Shown: positions 35,973 to 64,000, numbered from the stretch's first letter. The stretch: 64,000 nucleotides of DNA from Baylisascaris procyonis (GCA_037389465.1 JAZARR010000110.1:1493501-1557500); one strand, 5' to 3'. Notes: generated by a model from the sequence alone, not told the origin. Numbers and translations are program-made.

Positions 35973-38366
35973 TTGGCTGGTCTGACAAATGTGGCTAACC
36001 GCTAAAAATAGGCAATGCGAGGGTTCCTTCTCCTGTTCTCTTATATATTCGTATTTAGAGCAATCACAGTGCGCAACAATATGAATTCTCTAAATTGCCG
36101 ACAAACTCGTCGTGAAGCTGCATTAATCCCTCACCACTACTTTTGTATTTTTTACCACTATCACACATAGTAATTTTCCTAATCATCTGAGCGGTGACGT
36201 TAATATAAAGCTGTTACTCTTGATGTCGTGTTGAGACACAAGTTTCGAAATTTTTGCGCGCCAAATCGTTGCAATCGATTCTCTTGATCGTGTATATTGA
36301 TGGTTCGTTGTTAAAACATCATGAACGAAGGTGGGAGGGGTTGTAGCTGTTTTTGTTTTTTTTTTAGTATGGATGCGGTCTATTTTAGGTTGAATGGGTT
36401 TGATTATTTACATGTTTTTATTGTCTGTGATAGAAATGATTTTTCGGTAAATGAGGCTCACATTCTTAACGAGTTATTTACGCATATTTTTACCGCAAAA
36501 ATATCGGTTTCGTAGACGCTCTTCCGACATGCAGTACCATATTTCGAGCTCATACAATAGATTACAAATCGTGCAATGATATTTCCGCCCAATTCTGTTT
36601 GAGTTTTTGGCTTCTTTGCGCAATATGGAAATATGAAATATATTACATGGCTTTAGTAAATTTTGAAATTGAATATTTTAAAGCACTGCTGCGAATTCTC
36701 TTTCTAAGGTTTTTTTTTTTTTTTATGTAATGGAGTAAGCATTTTTCTTTTTCCTTCATTTCCTATGGGTTTATCTCAGGATTTCACCTCAACAAGTGCT
36801 ACTCATGACTGAAACGACATAAAGGGCATGCGTTTCATAGCCACCTCGACTAAACGCAATTTGACATTCACTAGGGTACTCCACACTTCATTCATTAATC
36901 AAGAATTTGTTTAATTAGAAACTTGGACAAGAAAAAAAAATCGTTTTTAAATATTTTCGATTAGTTTTTGTCTTTTTTTTTTGTAATGCAAATCCATCAC
37001 TAGTTTTCACGAGGGCTAAATTATGATTTTAATAAAAATTAAAATTAGAAACACTAATTAAAATTCAAAATACTTTCTGTGATGCAATTTTTTTGCCTGT
37101 ATTTCGTGCCGACCGTTGTCTCTCTTTCATATGAAACAATGCAATAGCTGAGAATGATGCCACAATGCTTTTCATTTCGTTCATGTATTCGCTTTCTTCC
37201 GTGCTTCCTGTGTTTTTTTTTCGCAAGCTCGCATTGTGCATGTGTTTTATTAGGTGTGCGAAAGTCATTCATAAATATTTTCTATCCCTCCCAGAAAAAA
37301 GGGGGCTCGAAACTTCCAGAAACCCACTGATAGATTCGAAAAGAATAAGAGAAGTTGACGGTGTATAAATAGGCATCATGATTCGCCATTGGGGGTCATG
37401 CAATACCTTTGAGGTTATTTTCATCAATGTTTAACGCTTCGAATTGAAATCCCTCTGCAATAATAGCATCTGAATATCTATTCAGTCTCTCTCTGAATAG
37501 GCAAATACGAAAGATTTTTTTCACGCATTTTTTGTATATTATTCAAGTTACGCTCATACATACCTCTATTTTTCACCTTTGATTTTTGGTTCATTAATCA
37601 CAGTACCATGAATTTTTTTTTTGCTTAGCGATTTTTTCTTAAACTGGAAGGAATTTTTTAAATCTTTTCTCAAAAGTTGTTCTTATGGGAAAGGGGATGT
37701 AAGCTTTAGAGGTGCACACAATCAGAGGATGGCCATAAAGAGCGACGGTTTTCATGAAACGATTATTTACTGAAAGAGCTATTCGCAGCTTTTAAATAGC
37801 GCATATGTAAAAATTGTGAGTATAAAAAAAGCAACATGAAATGATGACAAGTGAATCACACAAAATATGTCCCGAATCAACGATTGCGATGTTTTTCTGT
37901 TCTTTTTTTTTTTTTTTTTGTTAACGAATCGCATAAACTTTAGATTCTTAAGATGGTGTATTGCGTCTTTCCTTGTTTTCAACTATATCGAAATGGTTTC
38001 TAGCCTTATCGCAGTTGTAATTCGCATTAGACAGATGCGTTTTAATAGTTCGATTAGGGATGCGATGTGAAACAAAAGTTTAAACCGTGTTTGTTTTTTT
38101 ATTTTATTTTTTTTTTTTTTTTTGCGGCATAACGTGATTCAATATTAAAGTGTAATGCACGTGTTATCCATCCCTAAAGCAATCTGAGTTTATTTGAAAT
38201 TTTCGTGGAACTGATATAAACGTTTTCCACTATTCATGTTTTATTGTCGTTTAAGTTGCTGCGCATTATTTTCTATGATGCTATTGATTTGTTTTGTGTT
38301 ACTTAATAAGACTTCTATTATTGCATTTAAGGTAATTTTTTATCAATCAGCAAAGCATTCGTCGAT

Positions 38367-54288
<15,922 letters not shown>

Positions 54289-56640
54289 TCTTTGAATGTT
54301 GGCGAAGTTTTTTACAACTGTTCTTTTTATTTACGACAATTTCGTCGAGAATCATTGCTCAACTACCCATGTCCATATGAGAAGTCAAATAGAAATAATG
54401 GGTGATTCGAGCTTTCGAATCACTTCCCGAAATATTTCCAGACCTACACTGATATTTTTTCCTGAGAAGAAAACGCGGCTAAATATTTTCTGTGCAAAAT
54501 GGTCTTAATTATTGCCAGTAGTTGTTGCAATATTTCTGCCGAATATTTGATTCTAATCGCCTTTATTATTGTGCTCTTTAGGTTATATAGTAGTTTAATC
54601 ATCATCTATGGTAGATTTATGTTTTTGTTTTGCGAGTGTTTGAACAATTTGTTCAAAAAGACTCAAGCCTCGAGTTCTATTGAACGTTATGTGGTATGCC
54701 TTCAAATTCCATCGATTTCATATTGTATTGCATCTTTTTTTGCTGTTTTCCTATCGTGTTATCGATCATTTATAAGTTATAGGGTATTGTTTTATTCGTT
54801 GTTTAATGATAAGCTTATAGCTGATGACGTGCTGCATATCTTGCATCATAGCAATTCTCTCCGCGTATTGTATGTGAAATTATCGGTAATTTAACTATCG
54901 TCGGATTCAGTAATTTCATTTCGAAGGTCAATTCGAACCATAAACGAAATGTGGCATATCATTGGTTTATCTTGCTTTATCAGCGCTTGGCAAGCGATAT
55001 TTCATAGCTGATGGCTGTTGTTTCAGCAGTATTTGTATTGTTTCATTTTGCTTTATTTTTGGCGTAATGTTGTTGATGCGTTTCATTCCACTGTTTAGAA
55101 TCGAGACATTCATTCTCATGACCTCACAGCATACTGATTGGTGTGCCTTTTTTCACTTCCTCTTTTTCATTTATTGATGTTTTGTGGAGATGCAGCTATC
55201 GATTTTAATGTTCGTATCGTTAAGTGTCTTAGCCGTATCTTTCACTTTTGCTCTCTTGTTTTATCTTCGCTTATAAGTTACAGCTTTTATTGATTTGGTT
55301 CATCTTTATGGATTGTTTTTTCATGTTGGAAGCGTATAGGGAACATTCGAGCAGACTTAGTAATATATTCGGAAAGAGATTCGGCGTTTGGTTTTAGCCG
55401 GAGTATCGGATTTATTATATTGTTATCGACTGCATATTTCCTATCAGCTTCTTTTAAGGTCTTGAAATAGTACGTTATATAGCACAACAACTTAACTGCT
55501 TGGAATGTGGTTTAACTCCTTTTTTACTTTACTGTGAAAATGTTTATGGCAGTACAGGAACAACCCAAATTTATTATTGTACCGGATAATCCTTCTTTAT
55601 ATTTGAAAAACATTTCTAATACGAAATAGCGGCACATCCGAAAGGCGATGTACTCAGTAATATTGTCCGCAAATTATGGACATTAGCTTCCATTGCATCC
55701 TGCAGCATTGTTTCTGCTATATTGTACTTTGGCTCAAAATATAGTACACTTTCCCTTTATGCTTGCCAATCTAGTATTAGCTATAAATGTTGGTAAGAAG
55801 GGTTGGGACGGAGTGAGCAGTAAGTGCCCTTGATTGAGTGAATTTGCATTTTCGTTTGATTTTTTTTTTTTTTTTTTTGTTTAACTTCAGCCTTTGTGTT
55901 CTCTACGCTATCTACTGTTCTGATGTGCCTGTAAATATATATCTTCTGTAACTTTCATGCATGTCCACATCACTATTTGTTGTTTTTGTGCCTTTCTCTG
56001 CAGCGCTTTGCCTTTTTTTGGTTTCATTCGTTATTTCGTTATCGATGGTAAATTTGCAGTTATATTGCCTTTTGCGTTTATAATTTTACAGCATATTCGA
56101 TGGGAATAATATGTAGGTTCGTTGTTGAGAATGAGCAGCGGTGTTCTCTTCACGATTCTCAATTTGGGGTGTGACCAAGGTAGTGGTCAGTCGCCTTCTT
56201 ACATCAGAAATTGAGGGCAGATAATAACCGGGAAGGAGGAATAAGGTAGGGCGTGTTGATGCGCTGTGCGTTGTTTGCTTGTTCGATTGATAACGGGTAT
56301 CGGCTTAAGCGGGTGAATGCGCTTTTTATATTATGAAACAAGATTTGATTTGGAAATATGTGCACCAGCTCTCATTTTCACAGATTTTTAGGTCTTCCTG
56401 GTTAAAACTACCGAGCGGGAGTTCGCATGTGAACATTAAGAGTGAGTAAGACAATAGCAAGACCTGACCAATGAGCAAACCGCGCGCACATACAGAACAT
56501 AAATGAACTATGCGTATGATCTGCATTGGCCAGAGGTGGTCATATTCGGTTGGTCTGACATTTAAAGCGACGGGTGCGTTTTGTAAATTCCCACGTGTAC
56601 TGTTGTCAAGCTGAAGCAGAAGGATTGGAGCGGAGATGTG
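54289..56640. other. Intergenic stretch downstream of MCM6
   Basis: Probably the MCM6 3' UTR followed by intergenic DNA. A 131-codon plus-strand open frame (54499-54894) is Phe/Ile/Leu/Ser-rich, as T-rich DNA would give by chance, and has no recognisable membrane-protein pattern. A short frame at 56130-56178 (MSSGVLFTILNLGCDQ) ends at a possible donor and looks faintly like a signal peptide. Confidence 0.5.
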
Positions 56641-56661
56641 TTTTTTGAGGTGGCCTTGAGG

Positions 56662-56943
56662 ATGAATGTAATGCGTTTTAGAATAAATGGGGATGGAACA
56701 CGAGAACTACAGAAAAAACTGGAAGAAATAACGCATAAATGGAGATGGATTACAGGAGGAGTAGTTGTTACAATTCTGATCGCCGTCAGCGCAATCTTGT
56801 GGTGGAAGTGCCGCGGTCGAAGAAAGCGGCCTGAGACTTCACAAGTCGTAATCAGCTTGCGAGAGGTCAAAGCCGAAGATCGAACGCGTCGCGTAACGTC
56901 CTTCACTGCGATCGCGGTTCCAGACTCGACGCTCAGATGCTGA
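56662..56943 (+). CDS. Candidate single-pass membrane protein, small gene or last exon
   Basis: The frame from ATG 56662 codes for about 93 residues. It contains a charged amphipathic segment (TRELQKKLEEITHKWRW), a hydrophobic stretch GGVVVTILIAVSAILWW, an immediately following basic cluster (KCRGRRKRPE), and a hydrophilic tail ending DSTLRC before TGA. By the positive-inside rule the tail should be cytoplasmic. Possible acceptors just upstream (56649, 56660, 56681) mean this may be the last exon of a larger type I receptor-like gene whose ectodomain exons I cannot find. Base composition is more balanced than around it. No family recognised. Confidence 0.4.
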   Translation: MNVMRFRINGDGTRELQKKLEEITHKWRWITGGVVVTILIAVSAILWWKCRGRRKRPETSQVVISLREVKAEDRTRRVTSFTAIAVPDSTLRC

Positions 56944-59900
56944 GGCCTCCGGCCAAATTTATTGCAATATTTTAAATTTTATTTTGTTTTAGATGCGAAT
57001 TTCCCTTTTCTTTTCGTCAGGTGGGAGTGTTGCATTCGGTGCAATGAGTTCATTTGAAGTCGAATGAAAAAACGGCGAAGAAGATCGTAAGTGAATTCGC
57101 TAAGATCATCATGAGCGATATGGCGGCAACAGCTATTCAAATCGAAGCGAAACGCTAATGGATTCGACGTTCACTTTGGAAGACGTAGGCGATCAAAACA
57201 ATGGTAATTTTGGTATATATTGAAATGTAAGCAGCGACAGATTCATTGTATGCGTTCACGTCTCGCAACGTTCACGGATCCAACTCTCAGCTCCGCTCGA
57301 CAGACCAGCTTGCTCCTCGCCACCATCCCATCACCCCATACCCAACATGAGTCTCGATATTTGTGGTATATGAGTTTTTTATTCTTCTATTGCTAATAAG
57401 GTAATGAGGTAAGATTTCGCTGCTATGTAGCCTACTAAGAAATAAACAGATGGATGTGGTCATTCGTAGAGTAATGCTTGTAAGATGTGCATGCATCTCT
57501 CCACCTTGCTTCCCCTTCCTCTGTCATAATAAAATAAACAAATAAGTGCATTTCTTCAATGATGCATTCGGAAAGCAAATCTTTAATTAGCACAAAAATT
57601 TCGGTTTAATAATGCGAATTATTGTTGAGAAATGACTTTTGAGCGATTTCGCGTAAATCAAGTACAATTCTGAAAACAATGTGAGGCTTTAATTTTATTG
57701 ATGACGATAAATTTCCTGGTAGATTAGAGAAATGCGTTATAGAGACTTGCAGGATATGCGCCATTTAAAGGACCATAGAAATCGGCGGTAATACACGCAT
57801 TGTGCATAAATAATCACAAACTTTCTTTGAAGCTGATTGTCCCTGCAAATTTACGGCCAAACTTCTTTTCGTCCGCATCAAGTCATCGCATCATTATGAA
57901 TTTGCATATGCAAATTACAAACCGTCACTGAGTGGCACTAATCACTCATCAACATCGACACTTATTTATGCACGCGACGACCTACAATGCGCTTTTGCAA
58001 ATGTGCATTGGGAAAGGATGCGGTTTTGATTTTATTCTTAGTGTGTGGCGAAATTTCTTCACCCTTGACTTCGAAATGAATCTAGAAATTTCTACAGAAT
58101 TTCTCTCAAACGCGGTGAACTATGTGGTCACTTTCTGCGACCAATGTGCATCAGAATCAAACGGTCAGTGAAAGAGGATCTGAAGTCAGGTTTCGAATTA
58201 GGCTCCAAGGTTGGCGGGAGCTTGATTCCCTTAGGAGTTGTCTTGAAACGATCAGCTTCAGTGGTTTCCAAGTTGAAACTAATATAATATGGATAGACAT
58301 ATAACGCATAGGTAGGATGAGAATGATTCGCATTGCAAAGTAAAAAATGGGAAGGTGCCTAAAACGTATGGCGGAATTTTTCTGAGATCTAACGCTACGG
58401 TTATGTTGCAACAATTTTCAGTCGGGGTCACTCATCGGTCATTACCGGCCATTTTAAATACCGAAAAGCCCAAAGCCGCACATTCCATATCAAGTTTTTG
58501 CGGCAAATCACTCAATCTGTATAGAGAGAGAGTGTGTGATCGATAGGTGCGGCGGAACGATATTATAATTTTGTGTCTTGCAAGGACACATCTAGTGGAG
58601 ATGTGTCGCGAAGTGTGTTCACTCCACCACCGCCTCTACGCCCCATTTGGTAGATTGAGAAGACGACAATCTTTGCGCATCTCTCTCTCACTATGGGTTT
58701 TTTTTTGTAACAGGCACCATCCGTCCCCATATGGCTGGCTGTCTCGGTTCATCTTGAATCTATTTGTAGCGATTTTATTCCTATGAATTTGTGTGAATTT
58801 TTTTGTTTTATTTTCGTTTAACAAAAATTTCACAGTTTACTTGCAGTAATATTAACCGATATGCGCTGATCTACCTTTTCGCTTCTCCCATCTTCATATT
58901 CGGCACTATATTTTTATGTAGTCTATGTTTCTTTGTGAACAAATGAAGCAAGATTATATTTGGTGATTGAGCTGTGTTCAGCGTGATGCTTTATAATTTT
59001 CTATGATTTTCTTAAATAACATAGTAGTACCGAAACAAAGTTAAACAAGTTTGTTGAAAGTTTCCTGAAATGCATTTCTCAGCAACTACTTTAGTGAATA
59101 CAGATTGTGAGCATCCGTTAAAAAATAGATTTGTTTTGTTATTATTGATTATCTTTCATATTATCTCAATGAGGAAAAGGAGGAGATCAGGTGAAATTTA
59201 TTCTAGAAAATAAATAGAGTGATCCTTTCGAACTTCAGCAATACTCTTAAGTCATAGAGGCTTCGGTGAGGTAAGGCAACCGTTCTCATAGTCGTTCGTT
59301 CTATTAAGTATACACAAGCCAGCAACGTCCCTCGCCAACGGGCTTTGCAAGGGTATAGATGAATCATCGTCACCGAGTTCCGCTGATTGACCGTGGCAGT
59401 GGAGACGATTTCGTTTTCTTTGGCCCTGACTCTGTCAAGGAAAAAAGGCAGCGGTGAGCGTAATCTAGTAGAAGGCGCCCATAGGGATCTCCGACTCTTT
59501 TTGCCTATTTCCAGATGGTTTGCGGCTATTATTGTTATCGTGTTGTCATATTCGCGCTGCCGTCAAATAAGCGCTTAATCAGTCCAAATAACCGTACCTC
59601 TGAACGTTGCATCATAGGCTACTATGCATAACGCTGCTGCTTTCACCGCAAACTAGCCAGACAACAGTATGAACAAAAAAGCCTGTGGCTGAATAAATAT
59701 TATTGCATTTAAAAAAGAACTTATTTACTTGTATAATTTCGAAAGCTTTTTCTTTTCAAATGGGTAGAGATTGCTAACGGTGACTTCCGGGGTAATTTAC
59801 ATCTCTACATTTGTTGCTCACACCTCTCTAACCACAAGTGCCTTGATGGTGAAATTTGTTAGTTATATTTCGAATCGCATGTTGATATTTTAAGCGCGTT

Positions 59901-60590
59901 CTTATTCCGAATAGTCGTATTTTTTTAGGAATTATCCGTAGTTAAAGGTACCATAAAATCTGATGACAAATTCTGTCCTTAAAACTGATAAGCAACCGTT
60001 TTTTTTCTGGTTGAGCATTTGTACAAGCGGTGGGTTTTGTGAGGAAACGCTTTGCTAAAAGCACATGCCGTCACAAGCATCGTATCACGGATTAACGACT
60101 TTTTCAATCGTTCTCGCATTTAATTGTAAAAATAAATAAAAAGATCGTATCCTCTGGCTGATTCGCCACGTAGAAGAATTGTTGAGAGGCGAAGTTTTCG
60201 AGTCTTTTGAGTCGTTTTTTGCAGTAGCAAACTTATGCTTCACTATTAAATTTTGTGTAAGAAAACTATAAACATTTTATAAAAGACTAGTGACTGTTTA
60301 TATGCACGATTAGAAACCTTTCTTGGTGTTCTACTTTCCAGCTGCTCGCTCTAGAACACATTCTTCTTTTTCTTTTTTTTTTCACTTCGGTGATGTTTTT
60401 GTAATTTCATTCGAGATGCTTTATAGATTTGTTCTTTGATTTTACCCAACTGCGTTTCCAATGAATTCTTAGCACCATTTTGCATCATTATGTCAAAGAA
60501 AGTGGACCATTTTTGGATTTGACAGGTTTTAGCGATAACAAACTGTTTAATTGAGTAGGTTGCTTGCAGTAATTGCGCTAAAGTTTTCAG
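56944..60590. other. Intergenic stretch upstream of the TPR gene
   Basis: Nothing I can support as a gene. Open frames are below about 85 codons and lack recognisable motifs. A GTAAGT motif near 57089 follows a short basic stretch but has no convincing exon before it. Confidence 0.55.
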
Positions 60591-60596
60591 AGTACA
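60581..60596 (+). promoter_or_regulatory. Probable spliced-leader trans-splice acceptor of the TPR gene
   Basis: AAGTTTTCAG lies at 60581-60590, followed by six bases and the ATG at 60597. A consensus nematode 3' splice site this close to a start codon with no coding exon before it is the usual mark of an SL-receiving outron. Confidence 0.55.
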
Positions 60597-60821
60597 ATGA
60601 ACAGCGATGAATTGGTACGACTGGTCAAGCAGGCAGGTGATGCATATTCTAAAGGTGAACTTCAATTTGCATTGCATCTATATGAGCGAGCTGTACTCAT
60701 CGACCCAACGAATCATGTTTTATATTCGAATCGTTCAGCTATTCTTTGTCGCCTCGCCAGATATGAAGAGTCATTGCAACAAGCCGAACACTCCATATGG
60801 CTGAATCCGAAATGGGCCAAG
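60597..60821 (+). CDS. TTC28-like exon 1
   Basis: ATG to AAG/GTTCGC, 75 codons. The first two TPR helix pairs resemble those of SGT/STIP-type co-chaperones (YSNRSA), but exon 3 settles the TTC28 assignment. Confidence 0.88.
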
Positions 60822-63398
60822 GTTCGCTTCTTTATTTCTCATTTCTATATTTCTTTTTTCTGTAACTTTATTTCTATATCAACACAACCTTCCGAGATTT
60901 CTAGGCCTTCCAGATTTAAAACTCTCAGTTCTTGGCTATCATGAGGTGCCGTTAAATCTTCCTTTCCGCCCTCACTTTGATGGATTAAGGAGTCATCAAT
61001 GACAAAGAATTCCAAGAATGCCTCTTGGTAAGGATTGCTGCCCAGCAGTTTATCCACGAAGGATCTTCACAGATCTTACCGTTCTTTTGGTATGCTTCTG
61101 TTGTGGATTCATTTAGTGAATCGCAGGTAACAGATGTGCAGCCGGTTAAGTGGTCTTTTCGATTGCGCAAAAGTATGTTCTCTTCAGTTTTAGTGATTAT
61201 TTGTGAAGCAAGGAGGTATTAGACATAGCGTTAGCATTCTATATTTAGTGTTGCATTTGTCATCGAATTATCCACGAAATTTTCGTGTTTCTATGCAGTT
61301 CAAGTGTCCCACATCCTGTGCCTTGAATGCTATTCCCTTCTGGAGGACTTTTTTTTTTAAATAGAGGAGTATATCTTTTAATATCGTATTTGGGCTATTA
61401 ATGCTATGATTGACAAGTTATGTGCCGTAAAGCTCGGCAACTTCTTTATAGGCATATCTGCGGAAGGGCGATTCATTGAAAGGAGCGGCCAAGTTAGAAA
61501 AGGCAATGCTAGCCTATTGCAAAGGATTGACTGTCGATCGAGACAATACGCAGCTATTGAATGCTCTCATTCAATGTGTTTACGCTACTTCTATAAGAGG
61601 TACTGTTTATCCCGCAATATAATGCTTCGCTGTTGATGAGATTTAATCCATTCATCATAAACGTCTTCGTTCTTCATTCTTATCTCTTCTAAAAATTATT
61701 GCAGCAGCGGACACATCTTCCCTTCCCTCCCCCCCCCCCCCTCCTTCCCAATAATATCGCAATATCTCAGAAAATCCAGGCATTTTTATTCACTTTGGTT
61801 ATTGAGGAGAACAAGGAAAGGGAGCCATTTTATAAAATTTCCATCGTCCGATGACTCGTAGAAAACAAACCAATGAAATAAGACTCTCTTATAGATAAGT
61901 TTTGTTCATTGATGAACTCACTACAAGCGGCACATATACGAGTGGATGCGTTTGTCGTGGTAAGTGCAATTGGACAGGAGCTGTTGGCAGTTGGACACAA
62001 TGCATCTGCAATTTCGATGCTTAACGCAGCACTTGAGATCGACACCGATTGTTCACAATTAAGGCATTCTGTAGTGGGTGCCCTATCGCGAGCTCATTAC
62101 GAGTCAGGAAACTTTCGTAAAGCGCTCGATTATCTCGATATACAACTTGAGATCGCTGAGCAGCTAGGTTTGTGTCCTCTTTTTTCTAATTTTGGTTTTG
62201 AAGTGTTACTTTGAAGTAATACTGCCAACAATGGTGACTTATTGTTACTGCATTCTCCCGGGCATATTCCGTTTATTTGGTAAGCTTTTTTGATAGATTT
62301 TCTGGAGTAGCTAAGCTTTCTAGGTTGGAGAGAGGAAGATCTGAGTTTTATGCTGTAATAATCAGTCAACATAGCATCGTGCAACAAAGGTGAATTCTTT
62401 TTTCACTCATCAACTCAAACCGGATCCAAAGAGCGCACTTGCGTGGAGCTTTTTTAACGCACAAGAATCTCTGCGATTGCTTTTTAAAACATAGGGGTTT
62501 ATGCTTGTTGAGATATGAAGCTTCTTTTTTTTTCTTCCCCTTTCCTGCAAATTTTTCAGTGCCTAACACTTAGCATTTTGAGATCAAAGTGGAATGAATG
62601 AGGACTGCTGCTATTCATAGCTATTCTTGTTCTTATCTTCGTTAGCAAAGTTTTTTTTTAAAGAGCACAACGTCCACAATAATCTCTTTGGCAGCTGCTC
62701 ATCGATAAAACCGCAATGGAATGATTGAGTATTTTTAAGTGAAGGAATTCAGTGAGAACTAATAGACGTTTAAAAAAAAGAATGTAAACAGAAGGATGTT
62801 TTACGATAATGCCGACTAATGTGCTGTATCTCCGATAAAGTCCTCTTCGAGAGCATCCGAGAGTCTGACTTCCTCTTGTCCCTTACCTCGCTCTACCTGT
62901 GCCTCTATCTGTTATCTTGCAGACTAATGAGATACTATCATAGATATGAAGAGGTAGACTGCGTAGTTACCACTTATGATTATCATACGAAATAATTAAA
63001 GCACGAAATTTATCGTTTTTTTTTCTGACGAAACTGGCCAGATTGATTTTTTATTCGATGCGATTTTGATGTTTGAGGTACTCTTTAATATTAATTGATT
63101 CGTCATTTCCTTATTTTATTGTGTTTTATGTCTTATAAAGATTTGTCGAAAATTTTCAAAACTTTTTTTTCAAATAACATTGTTCTCTCATTTTTTCAAT
63201 AATTTTAATTTTCAATAATTTTCAATAATTTTTTTTTCAATTTTTCAATAATTTTGATCTATTATAATAGAATATCGTTTAGAAGATGTGAATGCTCAAT
63301 TGTTGATCCATGATAATATCGCAAAAATTGCATTCATCGAAGATGAACTCACACTCGCAGTTATACATGTCAAACGTGAGATCGAACTTAAATACAAG
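60597..63398 (+). CDS. TTC28-like tetratricopeptide-repeat protein, 5' part
   Basis: Exons 60597-60821, 61452-61599, 61895-62167 and 63271-63398 join in phase (0, 1, 1, 0) and give the first 258 residues. Residues 1-75 are a TPR pair (DAYSKGELQFALHLYERAVL, then VLYSNRSAILCRLARYEESL and NPKWAK); exon 2 continues AYLRKGDSLKGAAKLEKAML; exon 3 contains DAFVVVSAIGQELLAVGHNA, closely matching SPFVVVSVVGQELLTAGH of vertebrate TTC28; exon 4 continues TPR helices (NIAKIAFIEDELTLAVIHVK). TTC28 proteins are large TPR scaffolds, implicated in vertebrates in midzone and midbody organisation in cytokinesis, with a C-terminal CHAT domain; that part would lie beyond the right edge. The next exon after 63398 is not resolved. 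Confidence 0.8.
61452..61599 (+). CDS. TTC28-like exon 2
   Basis: Acceptor CTTTATAG, donor G/GTACTG. Reads AYLRKGDSLKGAAKLEKAML then AYCKGLTVDRDNTQLLNALI, the repeat expected after NPKW(A/P)K. Confidence 0.88.
61727..61743. repeat. Poly-C tract in TTC28-like intron 2
   Basis: A run of C in an otherwise pyrimidine-rich stretch. Simple sequence. Confidence 0.8.
61895..62167 (+). CDS. TTC28-like exon 3
   Basis: Acceptor TCTTATAG; ends phase 1 before GTTTGT. Includes VVVSAIGQELLAVGHNASAI, LRHSVVGALSRAHYESGNFR and LDIQLEIAEQLG. This is the segment most diagnostic for TTC28. Confidence 0.9.
63185..63257. repeat. TTTTTCAATAA-type simple repeats before TTC28-like exon 4
   Basis: Several imperfect copies of a TTTTCAATAATTT unit lie just upstream of the exon 4 acceptor. 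They supply several CAAT-A motifs that could act as branch or polypyrimidine sequence, but this is only a composition remark. Confidence 0.7.
63271..63398 (+). CDS. TTC28-like exon 4
   Basis: Acceptor ATTATAATAG, two bases complete a codon, then YRLEDVNAQLLIHDNIAKIA and VKREIELKYK, phase 0 at AAG/GTTTTC. Matches the TTC28 repeat GNLGxAYxxxGxYxxALxHHxxxLxLA in outline. Confidence 0.8.
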
Positions 63399-64000
63399 GT
63401 TTTCTTTTATTTATTTGCTATCAATTCCTCTTTATCAATATTTGCCATCGCTTTTGTTTTGCTAATATTCATTGTCCACCGAAACCATAAAATATGATAT
63501 CTCGCAGTAAAAAAATATACAAATGCATGCGAAGAGGAGGAAAATGTAGTTCAAGCTGCGCATCTCTTTATTTCTGTTCTCTCTGGAATCAACTGAGGGG
63601 TATGTAAATTTCTGTGGGAACCTCTGAAATATGGCTCGAAATTGCCTGAATATACGTTTTTATGCAGTCGACGAGAAGAAAAATATTTCTTACCAGGTAT
63701 TCAAAGCCAACAAATTCTGTCTTTGGTACAAAGGAATGCTTCGCTAATAAGGATGTTTACCTTTTTCTTAGCTTTTGGTAATAGTTTCTTTAAAAGCTTA
63801 TCGAAAGTCAGCCTTATTTAATGCTATCCGATTGATTCGGAATTTTTGAAATGAAGTTATTCTTGAAGGTCTAAGAGGGTAGTATAACAAAATGCTGTAG
63901 TATATACATTCCAAAACTCTATATAACTAACTAAAATGCAAATTTTTCAGCAGAAACCCAACGTTTCCCAAAATTTTCGAAGTTTTTTAAGGCATACCTT
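63399..64000. other. Intron after TTC28-like exon 4, running off the window
   Basis: A coding-like stretch at about 63511-63590 (EEEENVVQAAHLFISVLSG) has no acceptor that keeps the required phase, and the ATTTTTCAG at 63943-63951 is followed by an open frame to the edge (QKPNVSQNFRSFLRHT) that does not look like TPR. I leave both undecided. Confidence 0.4.

Noticed and set aside
54499..54894. 131-codon hydrophobic frame after MCM6, possible multi-pass membrane protein
   Set aside because: T-rich DNA yields Phe/Leu/Ile/Ser by default; there is no segment spacing, start context or splice support.
60845..61170. Minus-strand frames across TTC28-like intron 1 that look protein-like (for example SNPYQEAFLEFFVIDDSLIH)
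   Set aside because: They lie between two exons that join in phase on the plus strand, overlap each other in different frames and match nothing I know.

Overview
The window looks like nuclear DNA of a nematode: A+T-rich, gene-sparse, with small exons scattered through long introns, GTAAG/GTRNG-type donors, TTTTCAG/TTGCAG-type acceptors, long poly-T and (AT)n tracts, and a TTTTCAG acceptor sitting 6 nt before the start codon of one gene, as expected for spliced-leader trans-splicing. The proteins read like nematode sequences. Long introns and low repeat content would suit Spirurina (ascarid or spirurid/filarial groups) better than intron-compact nematodes, but that placement is inference. I saw no bacterial or viral gene and no CRISPR array.

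All three genes I can support are on the + strand. (1) About 20.2-32.9 kb: a gene with two divergent phosphatidylethanolamine-binding-protein (PEBP/CETS) folds in tandem. The PEBP signature motifs are lost in both halves, and the likely last exon ends in a hydrophobic tail resembling a GPI-anchor signal. Its 5' end and some exons between 24.2 and 27.0 kb are unresolved. (2) 38,367-54,288: a complete MCM6 replicative-helicase gene. I could place 18 exons with consistent splice phases, giving an 824-residue protein with zinc ribbon, Walker A, Walker B and arginine finger. (3) From 60,597 to beyond the right edge: the 5' part of a TTC28-like tetratricopeptide-repeat gene (four exons placed).

The first 20 kb holds no gene I can prove, but has two exon-like islands (about 12.2-12.7 and 14.9-15.3 kb), simple AT arrays and a 90-bp duplication around one of them. 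Between the PEBP gene and MCM6 there is a stop-riddled ankyrin-repeat-like relic on the minus strand (35.5-36.0 kb). Between MCM6 and the TPR gene there is an open frame for a short single-pass membrane segment with a basic cytoplasmic flank (56.66-56.94 kb). Introns of MCM6 carry a 66-bp tandem duplication, a 45-bp minisatellite, and a strong precursor-microRNA-like hairpin at 43.05-43.12 kb.

The three genes have no obvious shared pathway: MCM6 acts in DNA replication, the TPR protein is probably a scaffold, and the PEBP-like protein is probably secreted or surface-bound. Spacing between them is many kilobases, so there is no sign of an operon.
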